Assembly (NCBI RefSeq): GCF_030812475.1
Contig: NZ_JAUSSR010000002.1
Coordinates: 1-64,000, forward strand
Direction of reading: 5' to 3'
DNA length: 64,000 nucleotides
Source: Pseudomonas lini
GTDB taxonomy: Bacteria > Pseudomonadota > Gammaproteobacteria > Pseudomonadales > Pseudomonadaceae
Translations under genes and position numbers: made by a program
Shown: piece after piece, positions 52,973 to 61,996 of the stretch
Position numbering within the stretch: the first letter of the stretch is position 1
How the letters are laid out: each line of letters begins with the position of its first letter
Notes under the pieces: model-generated
The model's database searches: none
Told to the model about the DNA's origin: nothing
Seen by the model: the letters and a program-made list of their open reading frames with translations, nothing else

Positions 52973-54625
52973 GTGACCGCAAATCCCCTCGACGACCCGT
53001 TCTACTACCTGAACAACTTTATGCAAGTGCTTGATTGGCTTGAGCATCGCTATGCCGATGTGTTGAGTGTAGAGGAGCAGCGGTTCATCGGCGATTTTTA
53101 CCAGCTGCCCCGGCCATCCAGGGCGCTGCTGGTGCGGATGGTGATGCGCAGGGGCATACATTTCCGGGCGAGCAAGCTGCAGTACGCCGAGATCGGCAAC
53201 ACCGCGAGCGCTGCCGGCCCGTTGCTGGCGCTGGGCTGGATCGACGAGCACGCGCCGCTGTCGATTGAAGATCTGTTCGAGGTGTTGCTCAAAGCGGAAA
53301 TCCTCCAGTGTCTTGGCACGGCCATCGATCAGCCCAAGGGCAAGAAATCCGATTGGCTGCCGGCATTGAGCGAACAGTTTCCCGAATCCCGGTGTTTCAG
53401 CCGGTGGTGCGTGCCATTGGATGACCGACTGTTCAGCCTGACCATCATGGGGCTATGCGATCGCCTGCGCCTGATGTTCTTCGGCAATCTTTACCAGGAC
53501 TGGTCGGAGTTCGTGCTGGCTGACCTGGGCATCTTTACCTACGAAAAAGTCGAGTTCTGCGCCGACTCCCGAGGCTTGCGCAGCCGCGAGGACGTGAACG
53601 CCTGCGTGTTCCTGCATGACTGTCAGCAGCGTTTCGAAGCGGGCGAAGCGTTGGCGGGCATTGTCGAGCAGGTCAACGGACTGGCGCTGGGCAATCCCTG
53701 GCTGCAACGCCGTCGCGACAAACTGTTGTTCAAGATGGGTCAATATTGCGAACGCACCGCCGATTTCGCCACGGCCCTGAGCATCTACCGCGAATGCGCC
53801 TGGCCCGGCGCGCGGTTGCGCCTGATCCGCGTACTGGAGCGCTGCGGCGAGTATCAGCTGGCGCTGGAGCTGGCCAGCCAGGCCGGGCAATCCGCGCAAA
53901 GCGCCGCCGAACAGCAGCACTTGCTGCGGGTATTGCCCCGCCTGAGGCGCAAGCTCGGCGGGCCGCCCATCAAACGTGCGTCCCGCCGGGACATGCTGCG
54001 CCTGGACCTGCAACTGCCCAGGACCGATCCGGCGTTGTCGGTGGAGTATCACGTCCAGGCACACCTGGCACAGGCGTCGGCACCGGTGCATTACGTGGAG
54101 AACAGCCTGATCAACTCGCTGTTCGGGCTGCTGTGCTGGCCGGCGATCTTTGCGCCCTTGCCGGGAGCATTTTTTCACCCGTTCCAGCGGGGGCCGGTGG
54201 ACCTGCTCAATGAAGATTTCCATCTGCGCCGGGCCGACCTGTTCCAGGCCTGCCTGGCCGAACTCGAGGACGGACGTTATCGCCAGACCATCCGGGACCG
54301 TTATGCCGCCAAGTGGGGCGTGCAATCGCCGTTCGTGTTCTGGGGCGTATTGAGCGAGGAGTTGCTCGACCAGGCCCTCGATTGCCTGCCCGCCGACCAC
54401 CTCAAGCACTGGTTCCAACGTTTGCTGCTGGACATCAAGGCCAACCGCGCGGGCATGCCGGACCTGATCCAGTTCTGGCCGCAAGACAAGACCTACCGCA
54501 TGATCGAAGTCAAAGGCCCCGGCGATCGCCTGCAGGACAACCAGTTGCGCTGGCTGGAATTCTGCCATGAGCACCAGATGCCGATTGCTGTCTGCTATGT
54601 GCAATGGGCGGAGCAGAGCGCGTGA
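52973..54625 (+). CDS. FAN1-type VRR-NUC nuclease
   Basis: Structure-specific 5' flap nuclease, the bacterial homologue of FAN1, which acts on interstrand crosslinks. It has 550 residues from GTG 52973. An N-terminal SAP-like/helical part is followed by TPR-like helices (about 230-330). The C-terminal VRR-NUC domain (about 430-545) has the catalytic pattern RAGMPDLIQFW...MIEVKGPGD with the metal-binding Asp and the E-V-K triad. Its stop overlaps the helicase start (GTGA), so the two proteins are made together. Confidence 0.9.
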   Translation: MTANPLDDPFYYLNNFMQVLDWLEHRYADVLSVEEQRFIGDFYQLPRPSRALLVRMVMRRGIHFRASKLQYAEIGNTASAAGPLLALGWIDEHAPLSIEDLFEVLLKAEILQCLGTAIDQPKGKKSDWLPALSEQFPESRCFSRWCVPLDDRLFSLTIMGLCDRLRLMFFGNLYQDWSEFVLADLGIFTYEKVEFCADSRGLRSREDVNACVFLHDCQQRFEAGEALAGIVEQVNGLALGNPWLQRRRDKLLFKMGQYCERTADFATALSIYRECAWPGARLRLIRVLERCGEYQLALELASQAGQSAQSAAEQQHLLRVLPRLRRKLGGPPIKRASRRDMLRLDLQLPRTDPALSVEYHVQAHLAQASAPVHYVENSLINSLFGLLCWPAIFAPLPGAFFHPFQRGPVDLLNEDFHLRRADLFQACLAELEDGRYRQTIRDRYAAKWGVQSPFVFWGVLSEELLDQALDCLPADHLKHWFQRLLLDIKANRAGMPDLIQFWPQDKTYRMIEVKGPGDRLQDNQLRWLEFCHEHQMPIAVCYVQWAEQSA

Positions 54626-56901
54626 GCTACAGCATCGCGGTGCGTGCGTTGTGCGAGTTCACCGCCAAGGTCGGCGACCTCGACCTGCGCTTCACCCCAT
54701 CGCCGACGGCACTGGAAGGCATCGTCGGGCATCGTACCGTGGCGTCCCGGCGCAGTGAGGGTTACCAGAGTGAAGTCGCGCTCGAAGGCCAGTATCAAAC
54801 GTTGACGGTAAAGGGCAGGGCGGATGGCTACGACCCTGGGCAAAATTGCCTCGAAGAGGTCAAGACCTATCGCGGCGATTTGAGCAAGCAGCCCGCCAAC
54901 CACCGTCAACTGCACTGGGCGCAGGCAAAGATCTACGGCTGGTTGATGTGCCAGAAGCTGGACTTGACCGGGATTAACCTGGCGCTGGTGTACTTCGACA
55001 TCGTCAGCGAAAAGGAAACCTGCCTGGTGGAGGTCTTCGGCGCGCCGGAGCTGGAAATGTTTTTCCAACACCACTGCCGGCTGTTCCTGCATTGGGCCGA
55101 GCAGGAAATGGCCCACCGCGAAGCACGTAATCGCGGGGCGCAGCAACTGGCGTTTCCCCATGCCGACTTTCGTCCGGGGCAGCGTCATCTGGCTGAATCG
55201 GTGTTCAAGGCGGTCAGTACCGGTCGCTGCCTGATGGCCCAGGCGCCCACCGGGATCGGCAAGACCGTCGGCACCTTGTTTCCGATGCTCAAGGCCCTGG
55301 CGCCGCAGCAACTGGACAAGGTGTTCTTCCTGACCGCGAAAACCCCGGGACGCAAGCTGGCGCTGGACGCCGCGCAAGTCATTCTCGACAGTGCCAAAGC
55401 GCCACCCCTGCGGGTGCTGGAAATGATTGCCCGGGACAAGGCTTGCGAGCATCCGGACAAAGCCTGTCACGGTGAATCCTGCCCGTTGGCCCAAGGGTTC
55501 TATGACCGATTGCCCGCTGCGCGCCAGGCCGCCAGCGAGTTGACCCTGCTGAACCAGAGTGCCTTGCGCGAGGTGGCGCTGGAACATGACGTTTGCCCGT
55601 ATTACCTGAGCCAGGAAATGGCGCGCTGGGCCGATGTGGTGGTCGCCGACTACAACTACTATTTCGATTTTAGCGCGCTGCTGTTCGGGCTGGCCCAGGC
55701 CAACAACTGGAAAGTCGCGGTGCTGGTGGACGAAGCGCATAACCTGGTGGAGCGGGGGCGGCAAATGTACAGTGCCAGTCTCGACCAATCGACCCTCAAC
55801 GCGGTGCGCAAAATCGCCCCGCCAGCGCTCAAGACCGCCTTGCAGCGGGTCAACCGGCAGTGGAATGCCCTGCATGACCTGCAACTTGGCGCCTATCAGG
55901 CGTATGACAAGGCACCGGAAAAATTGCTGCAGGCCCTGTCCTCCTGCAGTGCGAGCATCGGCGATTACCTGAACGATCATCCTCAAGGCGTGGACAGCGC
56001 CTTGCAAGGTTTTTACTTCGACATGCTGCAGTTTTGCCGGGTCGCCGAACTGTTCGATGAGCAGTTCCTGTTCGACATCAGCAAGCGCGACCTCGAGCGC
56101 AAGAAAAATCTTTCGCAGTTGTGCCTGCGCAACGTGGTGCCCGCCAGCTTCATCCGCCCGCGCCTGACGGCGGCGCGCAGCAGCGTGTTGTTTTCCGCGA
56201 CCCTGAGCCCGCGGCACTACTACGCCGATTTGTTGGGCACACCGGCGAACACGGTGTGGATCGATGTTGAATCACCTTTTCACGCCGACCAGTTGCAAGT
56301 GCACATCGTCAGCCGGATCTCCACCCGCTTCGTTCATCGCCAGTCGTCCCTGGCACCGATTGTCGAACTGATTGCCGGGCAGTTCAGCCAGCGCCCCGGC
56401 AACTACCTGGCGTTTTTCAGCAGCTTCGATTATTTGCAGCAAGTGGCGCAGTTGTTGGCGCAAAGACATCCCCATATCAACCTGTGGGTGCAGTCCCGGG
56501 GCATGGCGGAAAGGCAGCGCCAGGATTTTCTCGATCAGTTCACCGCCGACAGTCAGGGCATCGGTTTCGCCGTGCTGGGCGGGGCGTTTGGCGAAGGTAT
56601 CGACTTGCCCGGCGCGCGCCTGATCGGTGCATTCATCGCCACCCTCGGGCTGGCGCAACTCAACCCGGTCAATGAGCAATTGAAGCATCGCATGGCCGCG
56701 ATTTTCGGCGCCGGGTATGACTACACGTACCTGTTCCCCGGGGTGCAGAAAGTGGTTCAGGCGGCGGGTCGGGTCATTCGCACCCAGCAGGATCAAGGGG
56801 TCGTCATGCTGATCGATGACCGGTTTGGCGAGAGCAAGGTCAGGCAATTGCTGCCGAGTTGGTGGACGGTTGCGCCAACGAATCTTCACGTTGTCGAGTA
56901 G
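54622..56901 (+). CDS. Fe-S cluster DEAD2/XPD-family helicase (YoaA/DinG-like)
   Basis: 5'-3' DNA helicase of superfamily 2, 759 residues from GTG 54622, overlapping the nuclease stop. A nuclease-like N-terminus of about 170 residues contains EVKTYRGDLSKQPANH and may be a Cas4/RecB-type fold. Walker A is in AQAPTGIGKTVGTLFP (near 213) and the cysteines C-EHPDKAC-HGESC plus DVCPYY (about 275-320) hold the iron-sulfur cluster. Motif II is VLVDEAHNLVER near 372, and GRVIRTQQDQGVV is motif VI. Coupling to FAN1 suggests joint repair of crosslinks or flaps. Confidence 0.9.
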   Translation: MSYSIAVRALCEFTAKVGDLDLRFTPSPTALEGIVGHRTVASRRSEGYQSEVALEGQYQTLTVKGRADGYDPGQNCLEEVKTYRGDLSKQPANHRQLHWAQAKIYGWLMCQKLDLTGINLALVYFDIVSEKETCLVEVFGAPELEMFFQHHCRLFLHWAEQEMAHREARNRGAQQLAFPHADFRPGQRHLAESVFKAVSTGRCLMAQAPTGIGKTVGTLFPMLKALAPQQLDKVFFLTAKTPGRKLALDAAQVILDSAKAPPLRVLEMIARDKACEHPDKACHGESCPLAQGFYDRLPAARQAASELTLLNQSALREVALEHDVCPYYLSQEMARWADVVVADYNYYFDFSALLFGLAQANNWKVAVLVDEAHNLVERGRQMYSASLDQSTLNAVRKIAPPALKTALQRVNRQWNALHDLQLGAYQAYDKAPEKLLQALSSCSASIGDYLNDHPQGVDSALQGFYFDMLQFCRVAELFDEQFLFDISKRDLERKKNLSQLCLRNVVPASFIRPRLTAARSSVLFSATLSPRHYYADLLGTPANTVWIDVESPFHADQLQVHIVSRISTRFVHRQSSLAPIVELIAGQFSQRPGNYLAFFSSFDYLQQVAQLLAQRHPHINLWVQSRGMAERQRQDFLDQFTADSQGIGFAVLGGAFGEGIDLPGARLIGAFIATLGLAQLNPVNEQLKHRMAAIFGAGYDYTYLFPGVQKVVQAAGRVIRTQQDQGVVMLIDDRFGESKVRQLLPSWWTVAPTNLHVVE

Positions 56902-57027
56902 GAATTTTCGCTTTAAAAACATTGATATACGTTGAAATACTCAACCATTTGATCAAGCGAGGAATGTGCGCTTTAGTCATGGAGCCCGTCATCACTTCAA
57001 TCGAATCTTTGATAAGGAAATCAAGGT

Positions 57028-57936
57028 ATGTCACTAGCACCGAACTACACCTACACCCCTGAACAGGTCACGGCAGCGTTTGACGAAATAAAAGCGACGC
57101 TGTTCAGCGGCATCAAGGCCGAAACAATTCCCAAAATACTGGTCGTTGCCGGGATAGAGGGGGCAGGCAAAACCTACCTGCTGGAAAAAAGCCTCTTACC
57201 CTCAAAACGCTATGGCAACTATGTTCGTCTGTATTTGCCCGAATACCGAAAAAAACATCCCCAATACGAAGAAATGAACAAACTCGGCGTTTTGCATGCC
57301 TATGAGCATACCGAAGCATTTGTCCGTGAAGTCTGCACGAAGATTTTTACCCATGCGTTTACAGGCAAATACAACATAATCCTGGAATGCGTGTTCGACA
57401 GTTTCGAGTTCGCGACCTTTCCACCCACGGCAACCGCCGTCGGTTATCAGTTCGAGACTCATATCGTTGGCTGCACACAAGAGTTTGCCTACCTGTCGAG
57501 CATCAAACGAGCGCTAAAAAGCCTGGACGATGGAGAGATGGAAAGGTTTCTGACGGTATCCAGGCTGAAAGCCAGCATGTGTTATGCGCAAGCGGTCATC
57601 CTGGCCTTCGAAACGGCGGCAAAGGCGATCGGCGGCTCGCAAATCCACCTGTACGAGCGCGGCTTCGGCGCGTTGAAAGAGCGGGCATTGATCGCTCAGA
57701 GTACCTACTCAAAGGCTGCCGATGGTTCCGTTACCTCTACGACCACTGAGATAAATTTTACGTATGGCGTGTACGCCAGCATCGTCGATAATAACGTCTT
57801 CGCGACTCGAGACCGGGACGAGGTTCTGAAGGAATGCCATCTGGCGCTGCTCAAGACCCAGGCCCATGCCCAGTATGTCCCTGATTTCGTCTACAACGGC
57901 CTTTACGCCTTCATCACCAAATACGTCAATCGATGA
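57028..57936 (+). CDS. Zeta-toxin-like P-loop kinase
   Basis: 302-residue protein with Walker A VVAGIEGAGKTYL near residues 38-50, followed by a Zeta-type fold and no other domain. Zeta toxins phosphorylate UDP-N-acetylglucosamine and are held by an Epsilon antitoxin; no Epsilon-like gene is seen here. Codon use is more AT-rich than the neighbours, which fits a recent arrival. The 126-base gap upstream is too short for an antitoxin gene. It might be a solitary kinase with another role. Confidence 0.55.
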   Translation: MSLAPNYTYTPEQVTAAFDEIKATLFSGIKAETIPKILVVAGIEGAGKTYLLEKSLLPSKRYGNYVRLYLPEYRKKHPQYEEMNKLGVLHAYEHTEAFVREVCTKIFTHAFTGKYNIILECVFDSFEFATFPPTATAVGYQFETHIVGCTQEFAYLSSIKRALKSLDDGEMERFLTVSRLKASMCYAQAVILAFETAAKAIGGSQIHLYERGFGALKERALIAQSTYSKAADGSVTSTTTEINFTYGVYASIVDNNVFATRDRDEVLKECHLALLKTQAHAQYVPDFVYNGLYAFITKYVNR

Positions 57937-58023
57937 CACTTGGCGACGAGAGCCGGTTTTGTGCCTTTCCAAATTGGCGCTTTGTCGCATACTCCACAAA
58001 TACATCCATGACGTGAGGGATCA

Positions 58024-59946
58024 ATGAGCGAAGATCGAAGCAAAGCCACCACCATCGATGACAGTCGTTTCCGTCTGTTGATCGATGCTGTGATTGACTA
58101 TGCGATCTATATGATTGATCCCGATGGCATCATCACCAGCTGGAACGCTGGCGCCCGGCGTTTCAAGGGGTATGAGGAGGCCGAGATTCTCGGTCAGCAC
58201 TTTTCGCGCTTCTACACTGACGAAGATCGCCGTAGCGGTATGCCTCAGCGCGCGCTGAACACTGCAATCAACGAAGGGCGCTTCGAGGGTGAGGGCTGGC
58301 GGGTGCGCAAGGACGGCACGCGCTTCTGGTGCCACGTGGTCATCGATCCGATTATCGACCCGTCGGGTACCTTGCTGGGATTCGCCAAGATTACCCGGGA
58401 CCTGACTGACCGCAAGATGGCCGAAGAAACCCTCAAGCAAAGCGAGCAGCAATTTCGCCTGCTGGTGCAAAGCGTCACCGACTACGCGATCTACATGCTC
58501 GCCCCGGACGGACGACTTACCAACTGGAATCTCGGGGCCCAGAGGATCAAGGGCTACTTGCCCCAAGAAGTGATAGGGCAACATTTTTCGATGTTTTATA
58601 CCCCGGAAGACCGCGAGGCCGGCGAACCGCAACGGACCCTGTCCATTGCCATCCGTGATGGGCGGTTCGAAAACAAAGGCTGGCGCGTGCGCAAAGACGG
58701 CACACGGTTTTTGGCGCACGTCGTGGTCGACCCGATCTGGGGCGACACCGGAACCTTGCTCGGTTTTGCCAAGATCACCCGGGATATCACCGAAGTCACC
58801 CAGGCCCAACAGGTCCTCGAGCAAACCCGCGAGGCGCTGTTCCAGGCGCAGAAAATGCAAGCCATCGGCCAGCTGACAGGGGGCATTGCCCACGACTTCA
58901 ATAACTTGCTGACGGTAATCCTCGGCAATCTGGAAATCGTGCGCAAGCGCCTGGGGGACGACCCGCGCATTACCCGGTTGGTGGATAATGCCACTCAGGG
59001 CGCCTTGCGTGGCGTATCGTTGACCCAGCGCATGCTGGCATTTGCCAGACGCCAGGAACTCAAGGCCGAGCCCGTCGAGATCCCGACATTGGTCCAGGGG
59101 ATTTCCGGTTTGCTGCGCAGCTCCCTCGGACCTTCGGTGGTCCTTGAAACCCGTTTTTCACCCGAGCTTGAGCCGGTCCTGGCGGACGTCAATCAGCTTG
59201 AATTGGCGATACTCAACCTGACGACCAACGCCCGGGATGCCATGCCCCATGGCGGGAAATTGGTCATCAGTGCCCGAACGGCAGAGGTTCACGACCAGCT
59301 CGAGTTCACCCCGATGACAGGCCGCTATGCCTGCCTGAGTATCAGTGACACGGGGGAAGGTATGGATGAGGCTACGCTGGCGTCGGCGATGGACCCGTTT
59401 TTCACCACCAAGGGGGTGGGCAAAGGCACGGGCCTGGGGTTGTCGATGGTGCATGGCTTTATCGAACAACTGGGCGGGCGATTCATACTCAAGAGCCAGA
59501 AGGACAATGGCACCACCGCCGAACTGTGGATACCTGTCGCCACGACCGGTTCGGTTGCCAAGCCGGTTATCGGCGACGAGACCGCTCCGCCGGTGCCTCG
59601 CCTGTGTGTACTGGTGGTGGACGACGACAGCCTGGTGTTGACCAGTACCAGCCTGTTGCTCGAAGACCTCGGGCATCGGGTGATCAGTGCAGTGTCCGGG
59701 GCCCTGGCGCTGAAAGCGCTCGACGCCGAGCCCACCATCGACCTGGTCATTACTGACATGGCCATGCCACAGATGGATGGCGCGCAACTGGCGCAGGCCA
59801 TTCGGACCCTGAAACCAGACCTGCCGATCATCCTGGCGACCGGCTACGCGGAACGGCTGGAAGGCTTTGCCACGCGACTGCCGCGCCTGTCCAAACCCTA
59901 TACCCAGCTCAATCTGGTGGAGATCATCGCATCTACCATGAAATGA
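58024..59946 (+). CDS. Hybrid sensor histidine kinase with two PAS domains and receiver
   Basis: Soluble signalling protein of 640 residues. Two PAS domains (about 12-130 and 145-260) each have DYAIYMxxPDG, GQHFS and the GWRVRKDGTRF-type PAC region. Then follow a HisKA box with the phosphoacceptor histidine in GGIAHDFNNLLTVI, HATPase motifs (NLTTNARDAM; DTGEGM; GTGLGLSMVHG) and a C-terminal receiver (about 525-640) with the acceptor Asp in LVITDMAMPQMDG. No membrane segment, so it senses an internal signal such as redox or light. GAGG precedes the ATG. No response regulator gene is next to it. Confidence 0.95.
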   Translation: MSEDRSKATTIDDSRFRLLIDAVIDYAIYMIDPDGIITSWNAGARRFKGYEEAEILGQHFSRFYTDEDRRSGMPQRALNTAINEGRFEGEGWRVRKDGTRFWCHVVIDPIIDPSGTLLGFAKITRDLTDRKMAEETLKQSEQQFRLLVQSVTDYAIYMLAPDGRLTNWNLGAQRIKGYLPQEVIGQHFSMFYTPEDREAGEPQRTLSIAIRDGRFENKGWRVRKDGTRFLAHVVVDPIWGDTGTLLGFAKITRDITEVTQAQQVLEQTREALFQAQKMQAIGQLTGGIAHDFNNLLTVILGNLEIVRKRLGDDPRITRLVDNATQGALRGVSLTQRMLAFARRQELKAEPVEIPTLVQGISGLLRSSLGPSVVLETRFSPELEPVLADVNQLELAILNLTTNARDAMPHGGKLVISARTAEVHDQLEFTPMTGRYACLSISDTGEGMDEATLASAMDPFFTTKGVGKGTGLGLSMVHGFIEQLGGRFILKSQKDNGTTAELWIPVATTGSVAKPVIGDETAPPVPRLCVLVVDDDSLVLTSTSLLLEDLGHRVISAVSGALALKALDAEPTIDLVITDMAMPQMDGAQLAQAIRTLKPDLPIILATGYAERLEGFATRLPRLSKPYTQLNLVEIIASTMK

Positions 59947-59997
59947 TCACCGCGCCTGCATGAACATCTTCTTACTGATGAATTGTGGCCATCGCCA

Positions 59998-60148
59998 ACT
60001 CCTGCATGATTACCTGCGTACCGATGCATTGTGGCAACACGAAACCCTGTAGGAGCCGGCTTGCCGGCGAGGCGTTTTTCATGGCGCCGCAAGGCTCGAG
60101 ATTGCCTTCGCCGGCAAGCCAGCTCCTACATGATCACCTGCGTACGAA
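59998..60148. repeat. Direct repeat pair around REP doublet
   Basis: A 28-base unit starting ACTCCTGCATGATTACC at 59999 recurs as GCTCCTACATGATCACC at 60122; the two match at about 23 of 28 positions. Between them lie the inverted REP copies at 60047-60072 (GTAGGAGCCGGCTTGCCGGC) and 60104-60131 (TCGCCGGCAAGCCAGCTCC), so the whole looks like a duplicated REP-containing block. Confidence 0.6.
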
Positions 60149-60152
60149 ATCA

Positions 60153-60392
60153 TCAGGTCGTGGAATGCGCATTCTTCCTGAAGCCGCGCAGGTTCATCGC
60201 GCACAGGCAAAACTGCAGCACGATCAGGGCATAGGCCTGGGTGTGGTAACCCCATATCACCCACAAAACATTGCTCACAATAAAACAGACGAAGCCCGAT
60301 ACCCTCCGTTCGGGGTTTTGCGAACCAATCAGCCATGCCGCCAGCACCGTGACCAGCATGGCTGGCCATTGCACCCAATCGAGATAGTCCAT
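60153..60392 (-). CDS. Small three-helix membrane protein
   Basis: 79-residue protein starting MDYLDWVQWPAMLVTVLAAW, with three hydrophobic segments (about 10-25, 33-51, 54-70) and a basic C-terminus LRGFRKN. Motifs NVLWVIWGY and MNLRGF recall the small PnuC/SemiSWEET-like membrane proteins, but I cannot assign a substrate. Its start lies 27 bases from the divergent gene at 60420. Confidence 0.65.
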   Translation of the reverse strand: MDYLDWVQWPAMLVTVLAAWLIGSQNPERRVSGFVCFIVSNVLWVIWGYHTQAYALIVLQFCLCAMNLRGFRKNAHSTT

Positions 60393-60419
60393 TGCTGTCC
60401 TCTTGTGTGGTCAATCCAG

Positions 60420-61013
60420 ATGAACTTGTCAGCAGCGGTTTCTTCTAAAGTTCTTTGCAGCCCTCGGGTGAATCCTGTGCCAAGAATACTGACCGAGGCC
60501 ACGGCCGAAGAAACCCTCACCGAACATAATGCCAAAATGTTTGGTTCGCCCAAGGAAAGGCTGGATTTCTATCGCAGGGAAATCCAGTACGAAACCAGCA
60601 TTCTGGCCAATCGCACCGACGCCTACCTGGCCGCGCAATCGTTTTTGCTGATCGCCTTTGCCTCGTGCATGTCCAACCTCAATCCGGAATGGGGCAAGCT
60701 CTTTACCCTGGTGGTGCCTCCCTTCCTGGCGTTGTTGGGGGTGCTCAGCTCGCTCAACGCGTGGCCGGGTATTCGCGCGGCATACGACATTATCGATCAT
60801 TGGCATTTCAAGCAGAGTGAGTTGTTGCGCAGCGAGCCCCTGATGGGCCTCGCCTATGATGAATCGCCGTTGTTCAGTGAGATGGAGTCGTCCCATAAGG
60901 GCTATCGCAAGTCCTTGCTGTTTTCGGTGCGTACACCGTGGATTTTCGCCACGTTCTGGGTGTTGCTGGGTACCTATGCGGTTTATATCCAGGTGACTAA
61001 TCCCGGTGGGTGA
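60420..61013 (+). CDS. Hypothetical membrane protein with two C-terminal helices
   Basis: 197-residue protein from ATG 60420 (later GTG codons at 60468 or 60477 are also possible, as no site is strong). The N-terminal half holds EHNAKMFGSPKERLDFYRRE and NRTDAYLAAQ, likely a helix that faces the cytoplasm. Two helices follow near 75-115 (LLIAFASCM, LVVPPFLALLGVL), with a last helix near 165-185. It resembles small RipA/YiaAB-like proteins only in shape. No function is known. Confidence 0.65.
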   Translation: MNLSAAVSSKVLCSPRVNPVPRILTEATAEETLTEHNAKMFGSPKERLDFYRREIQYETSILANRTDAYLAAQSFLLIAFASCMSNLNPEWGKLFTLVVPPFLALLGVLSSLNAWPGIRAAYDIIDHWHFKQSELLRSEPLMGLAYDESPLFSEMESSHKGYRKSLLFSVRTPWIFATFWVLLGTYAVYIQVTNPGG

Positions 61014-61046
61014 AGCGGACGGCAAAGGTTCGGCAGTTCAAAAAGG

Positions 61047-61152
61047 TCCTGTAGGAGCGAGCTTGCTCGCGATGGACTAAAAAACAGCGCGTTCATTCAG
61101 ACAGCACGCATTATCGTTGACGTCCATCGCGAGCAAGCTCGCTCCTACAGGA
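61047..61152. repeat. Perfect REPIN (two inverted REP elements)
   Basis: Two 31-base arms, 61047-61077 and 61122-61152, are exact reverse complements. Each contains GTAGGAGCGAGCTTGCTCGC. They are separated by 44 bases and could form a long hairpin. REPINs of this kind are moved by RAYT transposases encoded elsewhere in Pseudomonas genomes. Confidence 0.9.
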
Positions 61153-61185
61153 GTCGGCCCGCTTTGCCAGAGGCACAACCCACCC

Positions 61186-61656
61186 TTAAGCCGCCATGTT
61201 GCTCATTTCTTTCTTGTATTGGGCCTTCAAGGTTTCCATTTGCGCCCCCAGTTCTTCGAGGGTGGCTTTATCCAACAGCTTTTTCGCCTGAGGAAACATC
61301 TCCGTTTCTTCCTCTTCGATGTGGTGCTCCAGCAATTCCTTGACCACTTTCACACGACCGGCGAACTCTGGAGTAGAGGGGTCGGTGACTTTCAAGTCGG
61401 GCAGCACCAGCGAATCGACGGTGCGATGTTCTTCCTTGGCTTCGTAATACATCACGTCCTGTTCCTTGCCCCCGGCTTTCTTGTAGGCTGGGTACAAGAC
61501 CTCTTCTTCCAGACGGGTATGGATGGTGATTTCCATCTCCAGCTTGGCCAGCAGTTCGCCGCGTTTTTTGATCCCGCGTTCGGTGGATTCGCTTAATTGG
61601 GTCAGGATGTTTTTTACGCGTTCATGGTCGGCTTTCAACAGGTCTATGGCATTCAT
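61186..61656 (-). CDS. Hemerythrin HHE domain protein
   Basis: Diiron oxygen- or NO-binding four-helix protein of 156 residues. Metal ligands are visible in KADHERVKN, IHTRLEEEVLYPAY, EEHRTVDSL and LEHHIEEEETEMFPQ, the HxxxE and HHxxxE patterns of the HHE group. Such proteins handle oxidative or nitrosative stress or iron. It is divergent from the zinc dehydrogenase across a 340-base region with a long hairpin. Confidence 0.9.
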   Translation of the reverse strand: MNAIDLLKADHERVKNILTQLSESTERGIKKRGELLAKLEMEITIHTRLEEEVLYPAYKKAGGKEQDVMYYEAKEEHRTVDSLVLPDLKVTDPSTPEFAGRVKVVKELLEHHIEEEETEMFPQAKKLLDKATLEELGAQMETLKAQYKKEMSNMAA

Positions 61657-61996
61657 GGTCGAGTCTCTCTGCTAGTCAGGTAATGAGCGCGAACGGTCTC
61701 AAGGCCGAAGGTCGCTCATGGTTCAGGAGCATTTGTCGTGCCGGTTTTTCGCTAATGCAAAATACTTATAAATCAATAGATTGCGATCATTGATGGCAAA
61801 CTGAAGTCGTGCAGGCTGCATGAGTCTGGAATTTGACTCATGCAGTTCGCGGCGTTGTCTTTTCACCCCGGTGACAGGGTGATTTTCAGCCTTGACCACT
61901 GATCAGATTCGCCCGCCATGCGACTGAACTCACGGTTGCCCCTCACTCCCTTAATACAGACAACCGATGTCTTTATTGACCAGTGAGGATGTAGCC
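61657..61996. other. Divergent promoter region of hemerythrin and zinc dehydrogenase genes
   Basis: 340 bases without a gene. It is AT-rich around 61740-61800, as promoters are, and holds the perfect hairpin listed at 61816-61845. No protein-like frame with a ribosome site was found. Confidence 0.6.
61816..61845. promoter_or_regulatory. Perfect 11-base dyad in the divergent promoter region
   Basis: CTGCATGAGTC and its exact reverse complement GACTCATGCAG enclose TGGAATTT. It lies between two divergent genes, so it cannot serve as a terminator for either. It could be an operator for control of one or both genes, or a structure in the leader of the zinc dehydrogenase mRNA. Confidence 0.5.
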
